A DNA stretch of 8,566 bases, taken from assembly GCA_023406965.1 (NCBI GenBank), contig JAEXTI010000427.1:1-8566 (forward strand). The letters are read 5' to 3'. Below the pieces are notes generated by a model that worked only from the letters and a program-made list of their open reading frames with translations, had not been told where the DNA came from and did not search any database. Positions 6,065-8,566 of the stretch are shown here, piece by piece (positions within the stretch are counted from its first letter, which is position 1; the number at the start of each line of letters is the position of its first letter). Source of the DNA: Chloroflexota bacterium. GTDB taxonomy: Bacteria; Chloroflexota; Anaerolineae; Anaerolineales; Anaerolineaceae. Position numbers and translations under genes: made by a program.

Positions 6065-7714
6065 TTAGCGACTGAAGGCTGTCCATGTCAAACTAAGCAA
6101 GGCTGCGCCCAGGGCAACATAGGCGGGGGTCGTGTGACCGCCGCCATATAATTGAACCGCGCCCAGGAAGAAAGCCGCAAAGACCACTGCCCCTGCCATC
6201 CGGCGAACCGAACGGTCCAGACGGCTGACCTGGCGGCCTAAATCGGGAGTCTGCACCGACAGCTTGCCTTGCTCAAGGCGGTTGATGAGATTTTCGGCGC
6301 GGCGGGGCATGCTGACCAGTACGCGCAGCAAATCACCCGCCTCGCGGACAATCATCTCCACCCCGCCGCTGCGCTGGGATTCAACCAGCTTCGTGGCGTA
6401 AGGCGTGACCTGAGTCCAGATATTGAAATCGGTGTTCAGCCCGCTGCAAATGCCCGAGAGAATGCCAACGCAACGGAACAAGAGGATGAAATCTTCGGGC
6501 ACCTGGAAGGGCAGTTCATAGAGAATGTCGGCGAACTGAGCCGCCCATTGCATAATCTCCTCGCGGCCCATGCCGGCCAGTTCCGGCGCAGTGCGTCCCC
6601 AAAAGCGCGAGAAAGCTTCCGCGCTGGCGGCTTGAATCGCCTCTACATCGGCCCCAGGCAGCAGGATGTGCATAGATGAATAGGCTTTCACCAGACGGGC
6701 CGGGTCCTGCAAGCCGAGCGCGATTAGCACCTCGGTGAGGCCTTTTAGCAAAGTTTCGCTCAGCGTGCCGGTCATGCCAAAGTCTACAAAGATGAGCTGC
6801 CACGCTCCCGGCTGGTCGGGGTTCTCCAGCGGCAGCACAAACAGGTTGCCGGGATGCGGGTCGGCGTGGAAAAAGCGATCTTCAAAGATCTGTTGCAAGT
6901 AGGTATCAAACAGGCGCTCCGCAACCTGGGCCCGGCTGATGCCGGCAGCGGTGATGGCTTCGTAGTCGGTGATCTTGATGGCCCGGATACGCTCGAGACA
7001 CAGAACCCGACGGGACGTGTGACTCCAATACACCAACGGGACGCGGATGTCGGGGCGAGTGGCAAAGTTCTCGGCAAAGGTTTCAGCGTTCTTCCCCTCG
7101 CGCAGGTAGTCGATCTCCTCCAGCAGCGAGCGGCTGAACTCTTCCATCAACGAGGGCATGTCCATGCGTTTGCGGATGGGCGGGTACTGGTTGACCCAGC
7201 GTGCCACCACGCGAAAAGCAGCCAGATCCACATCAACGATGGCCTCAATCATAGGGCGCTGCACCTTGACCACCACATCTACGCCGTCGGGGTTTTCAGC
7301 GCGGCGCAGGCGCGCCGTATGCACCTGCCCAATAGAAGCGGAGGCCAGAGGTTGGGGGTCGAATTCGGCGAACAACTCATCCAGGGGGCGATTGAACTCG
7401 CTTTCCACCACCCGGCGAATGTCCTCAAAACGTTCAGCGCTGACCTCATCTTGCAGGCCAGATAATTCGTCGGTGATTTCGCGCGGGAGCACGTCCAGGC
7501 GAGCCGAGAGGAACTGCCCGACTTTGATCAACACGCCACCCATCTGCACCGCCAGGGCACGGAATGAAACGGCGATGCGTTTCATGCGGGTCGGGCGAGT
7601 GCGGTTGGAGAGGGAGCGCAAGCCGATGCGCGGCAGGAGAATGTCCCACCACAGCAGGCCAAGCAAGACGCGAGCAAAAAACCAAAGAATCCGGCGATAT
7701 CGAGAGCGAAGCAT
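6065..7714 (-). CDS. ABC1/UbiB-family atypical protein kinase-like protein
   Basis: This 549-residue protein shows the full ABC1 (ADCK/UbiB/AarF) motif set. KVGQ (64-67) is the family KxGQ motif, LASASIGQVH (123-132) is the Ala-rich loop that replaces the glycine-rich loop of ordinary kinases, and K150 in VVVKVQRP is the nucleotide lysine. EID (190-192) is the ExD motif, FFHADPHPGN (271-280) is the catalytic loop, and DFG lies at 301-303. Two hydrophobic helices at about 506-523 and 531-547 anchor the C-terminus, and a hydrophobic patch lies at 11-27. This is the usual length and layout. Members support isoprenoid-quinone biosynthesis or lipid handling through ATPase activity. No ubi or men genes are in view, so a ubiB symbol is not justified. 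The ATG at 7714 has no Shine-Dalgarno sequence; TATAAT lies 6 nt before it, and an in-frame TAG 24 nt upstream rules out a much longer protein. It appears to be a single-gene transcript. Confidence 0.95.
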   Translation of the reverse strand: MLRSRYRRILWFFARVLLGLLWWDILLPRIGLRSLSNRTRPTRMKRIAVSFRALAVQMGGVLIKVGQFLSARLDVLPREITDELSGLQDEVSAERFEDIRRVVESEFNRPLDELFAEFDPQPLASASIGQVHTARLRRAENPDGVDVVVKVQRPMIEAIVDVDLAAFRVVARWVNQYPPIRKRMDMPSLMEEFSRSLLEEIDYLREGKNAETFAENFATRPDIRVPLVYWSHTSRRVLCLERIRAIKITDYEAITAAGISRAQVAERLFDTYLQQIFEDRFFHADPHPGNLFVLPLENPDQPGAWQLIFVDFGMTGTLSETLLKGLTEVLIALGLQDPARLVKAYSSMHILLPGADVEAIQAASAEAFSRFWGRTAPELAGMGREEIMQWAAQFADILYELPFQVPEDFILLFRCVGILSGICSGLNTDFNIWTQVTPYATKLVESQRSGGVEMIVREAGDLLRVLVSMPRRAENLINRLEQGKLSVQTPDLGRQVSRLDRSVRRMAGAVVFAAFFLGAVQLYGGGHTTPAYVALGAALLSLTWTAFSR

Positions 7715-7720
7715 AAAAGG

Positions 7721-7726
7721 ATTATA
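7721..7726 (-). promoter_or_regulatory. Consensus -10 box directly before the ABC1 gene
   Basis: TATAAT on the minus strand ends 6 nt before the ATG at 7714, so transcription from it would start at or next to the A of the ATG and give a leaderless mRNA. This agrees with the missing Shine-Dalgarno sequence. No good -35 box is seen at 16-18 nt upstream, so the site could be fortuitous. Confidence 0.45.
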
Positions 7727-7754
7727 AACCCGGTTCTACCGGCGGAGGAGAATA

Positions 7755-7766
7755 CCCGAATTCGGG
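7755..7766. repeat. 12-bp perfect palindrome upstream of the ABC1 gene
   Basis: CCCGAATTCGGG is a perfect dyad with no spacer, centred about 46 bp upstream of the ABC1 start codon. The position would suit a regulator binding site, or a small hairpin in a longer leader. No regulator family is recognised from it. Confidence 0.4.
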
Positions 7767-7802
7767 AACTTTCTTCACCCTCTGGGCAGTTACCAAGCCG
7801 AA

Positions 7803-7831
7803 ACAGTAAATGGTATGACAATGTAGGTCAA
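7803..7831 (-). promoter_or_regulatory. Alternative promoter for the ABC1 gene
   Basis: TTGACC (7831-7826, 5 of 6 matches to -35) is followed by a 17-nt spacer and TACTGT (7808-7803, weak -10). It would start transcription near 7796 with a leader of about 80 nt that includes the CCCGAATTCGGG palindrome. Confidence 0.3.
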
Positions 7832-7927
7832 GCGTAGGGAAGGCGTACTTTTGGCGTCAAGTAACGCGTCCAAGGCTATGCTAATATAGTCTCAACGGGC
7901 GACTTTCAATTCTTCTTCTCCTCCGAT

Positions 7928-7961
7928 AGTAAGGGCCGGGCAGGCGTACCCGGCTCTTACT
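7928..7961 (+). other. Hairpin, 13-bp stem with 8-nt loop, possible structured RNA
   Basis: AGTAAGGGCCGGG (7928-7940) pairs with CCCGGCTCTTACT (7949-7961). All 12 other pairs are Watson-Crick and one is G-U when read on the plus strand; on the minus strand that pair becomes an A-C mismatch. The fold is therefore better as plus-strand RNA. A TAATAT/TATAGT promoter-like stretch lies at about 7879-7890, some 40 nt upstream, without a clear -35 box. No U tract follows, so it is not a standard terminator. It may be part of a small RNA or a long ankyrin-gene leader, or a terminator of a lineage-specific type. Confidence 0.45.
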
Positions 7962-8066
7962 CATTAAATCGCCAGGCAGGCATGGGGTACAGACAAAAGA
8001 CGCCTTGCGCAATCCCGATGCCGCTCCACAGAGTTTAGACAGTAAGGGTGGCCGGTTTTCTCACCC

Positions 8067-8079
8067 TGAAAGTGTTTCA
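8067..8079. promoter_or_regulatory. Short dyad near the ankyrin promoter -35 region
   Basis: TGAAA-GTG-TTTCA is a 5-bp inverted repeat lying 17 bp before the TATAAT at 8097. The -10 box has no good -35 partner, and a dyad in that place could be an activator or repressor site. It is short and may be chance. Confidence 0.25.
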
Positions 8080-8096
8080 CCACCCATCATATCTTG

Positions 8097-8102
8097 TATA
8101 AT
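8097..8102 (+). promoter_or_regulatory. -10 box of the ankyrin-repeat gene
   Basis: A perfect TATAAT predicts a start near 8109 and a leader of about 42 nt to the ATG at 8151. The -35 region at 16-17 nt spacing (TTTCAC) is poor. Confidence 0.55.
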
Positions 8103-8140
8103 AATTCCGGGCTTTGGTCTACATTTCATACGGGGGCAGC

Positions 8141-8145
8141 AGGAG
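8141..8145 (+). promoter_or_regulatory. Ribosome binding site of the ankyrin-repeat gene
   Basis: AGGAG lies 5 nt before the ATG at 8151, an ideal Shine-Dalgarno placement that fixes this start. Confidence 0.75.
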
Positions 8146-8150
8146 CAACC

Positions 8151-8566
8151 ATGAACAAACCGGAACAATTATTCCAGGCCATCATGCGCGGCGACTTGGA
8201 CGCCGTTCGCGCGCTGGCGGCAGAGGACGCATCCCTGGCGAACGCCGCTACTCCCTCGGGGGTCTCGGCTGTTTTATTCGCTATGTATTATAACGAGCCG
8301 CACATCATCCGCTTCTTGCTTGAGCACGGCGCCCAGGTCGATATTTTTGCTGCCACGGCCATCGGCATCACTGGGCGAGTAAAAGCCTTGCTGGGCACCA
8401 ACCCTGAACTGGTCAACGGCACCGCCGTAGACGGCTTCTCACCGTTGGGGTTGGCTGCTTTCTTCGGTCGAACCGAGATTGTCGAACTGCTGCTAAAGAA
8501 CGGGGCAGAGGTCAACCGGCCTTCGGCCAACCCGCAGCGCGTGATGCCGCTCCATTCCGCGGTCGC
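8151..8566 (+). CDS. Ankyrin-repeat protein, 3' end outside window
   Basis: The frame opens with MNKPEQLFQAIMRGDLDAVR and stays open for 138 codons to the window edge. Repeats seen are an N-terminal capping unit (about 3-31), a unit at about 35-65 (core IIRFLLEHGAQVDIF), a degenerate unit at about 66-91 (IGITGRVKALLGTNPELVNG), a canonical unit at about 94-123 (DGFSPLGLAAFFGRTEIVELLLKNGAEVN) and the start of another (MPLHSAV). The G-x-T/S-P-L-x-x-A and hydrophobic-LL-x-x-GA-x-V-[ND] signatures are clear in the canonical unit. There is no signal peptide, so it is likely a cytoplasmic protein-binding scaffold; the partner is unknown. Start choice rests on AGGAG 5 nt upstream and a TATAAT box at 8097. 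It is transcribed away from the ABC1 gene and shows no link to the SPFH operon. Confidence 0.88.
   Translation, partial: MNKPEQLFQAIMRGDLDAVRALAAEDASLANAATPSGVSAVLFAMYYNEPHIIRFLLEHGAQVDIFAATAIGITGRVKALLGTNPELVNGTAVDGFSPLGLAAFFGRTEIVELLLKNGAEVNRPSANPQRVMPLHSAV

Larger units (their letters stand above)
7715..8150. other. Divergent intergenic region without a credible gene
   Basis: These 436 bp separate the leftward ABC1 gene from the rightward ankyrin gene. No open frame here looks coding; the minus-strand frame from 7821 runs out of phase into the ABC1 gene and has no family features. The region holds the candidate ABC1 promoters, a 12-bp palindrome, a 13-bp hairpin at 7928-7961, a smaller stem AGGGTG/CACCCT at 8045-8050 and 8062-8067, and the ankyrin promoter. 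The octamer AGTAAGGG occurs at 7928 and again at 8041. No tRNA or recognisable riboswitch core was found. Confidence 0.6.

Noticed and set aside
6854..7465. Plus-strand open frame of 203 codons
   Set aside because: It mirrors the ABC1 kinase coding sequence, whose motifs are unmistakable on the other strand.
7582..7821. Minus-strand open frame of 79 codons with a hydrophobic stretch
   Set aside because: Two thirds or so lies out of phase in or before the ABC1 gene start; its hydrophobic residues come from the kinase's N-terminal region read in another frame.
7885..8110. tRNA, 6S RNA or riboswitch in the intergenic region
   Set aside because: No cloverleaf, T-loop with matching acceptor stem, or known riboswitch core could be found by eye.
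8288..8530. Minus-strand open frame of 80 codons
   Set aside because: It is antisense to the ankyrin gene, which has clear repeats and a good ribosome binding site.
1..8566. CRISPR array, insertion sequence, phage genes or known defence system
   Set aside because: No spaced direct repeats, transposase, integrase or nuclease motifs were seen; AAA+ and SPFH genes alone do not support a defence claim.

Overview
The window looks like a chromosomal stretch from a free-living bacterium of middling GC content. The protein families fit a Chloroflexota (Anaerolineae-like) or similar environmental lineage, but that placement is inference from gene style only; no rRNA or other taxonomic marker is present. 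There is no sign of a phage, insertion sequence, CRISPR array or tRNA.

Layout: (1) Positions 1-1768, + strand: the 3' part of a gene for a tandem CbxX/CfqX-type AAA+ ATPase; its reading frame is open to the window edge, so the true start lies upstream. (2) Positions 1757-5866, - strand: a tight three-gene operon reading leftwards: SPFH/band-7-like membrane protein A (5866-4097), a second SPFH-like membrane protein B (4100-2760) and a TPR-like helical-repeat protein (2773-1757). The genes overlap by 4 and 14 bp, each overlap start has a good Shine-Dalgarno sequence, and a near-consensus sigma70 promoter (TTGACA-N16-GATAAT) sits just upstream of A. The TPR gene converges on the AAA+ gene and overlaps its 3' end by 12 bp. 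(3) Positions 5867-6064: an intergenic spacer with that promoter and a perfect 25-bp inverted repeat. (4) Positions 6065-7714, - strand: an ABC1/UbiB-family atypical kinase with C-terminal membrane helices. (5) Positions 7715-8150: a 436-bp divergent intergenic region with promoter-like and hairpin elements. (6) Positions 8151-8566, + strand: the N-terminal part of an ankyrin-repeat protein cut by the window end.

How the genes may work together: two SPFH-type proteins, each with N-terminal transmembrane segments, would form a membrane scaffold. The co-translated TPR protein is a plausible soluble adaptor, and the convergently encoded AAA+ protein a plausible remodelling ATPase. The operon is directly supported by the overlaps and the promoter. 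The functional link to the AAA+ gene is inference from adjacency only. The ABC1 kinase and the ankyrin protein appear to be separate transcription units.

Several gene starts differ from the longest open reading frames: A starts at 5866 (not 6016), B at 4100 (not 4172) and the TPR gene at 2773 (not 2800), on ribosome-binding-site, overlap and promoter evidence.
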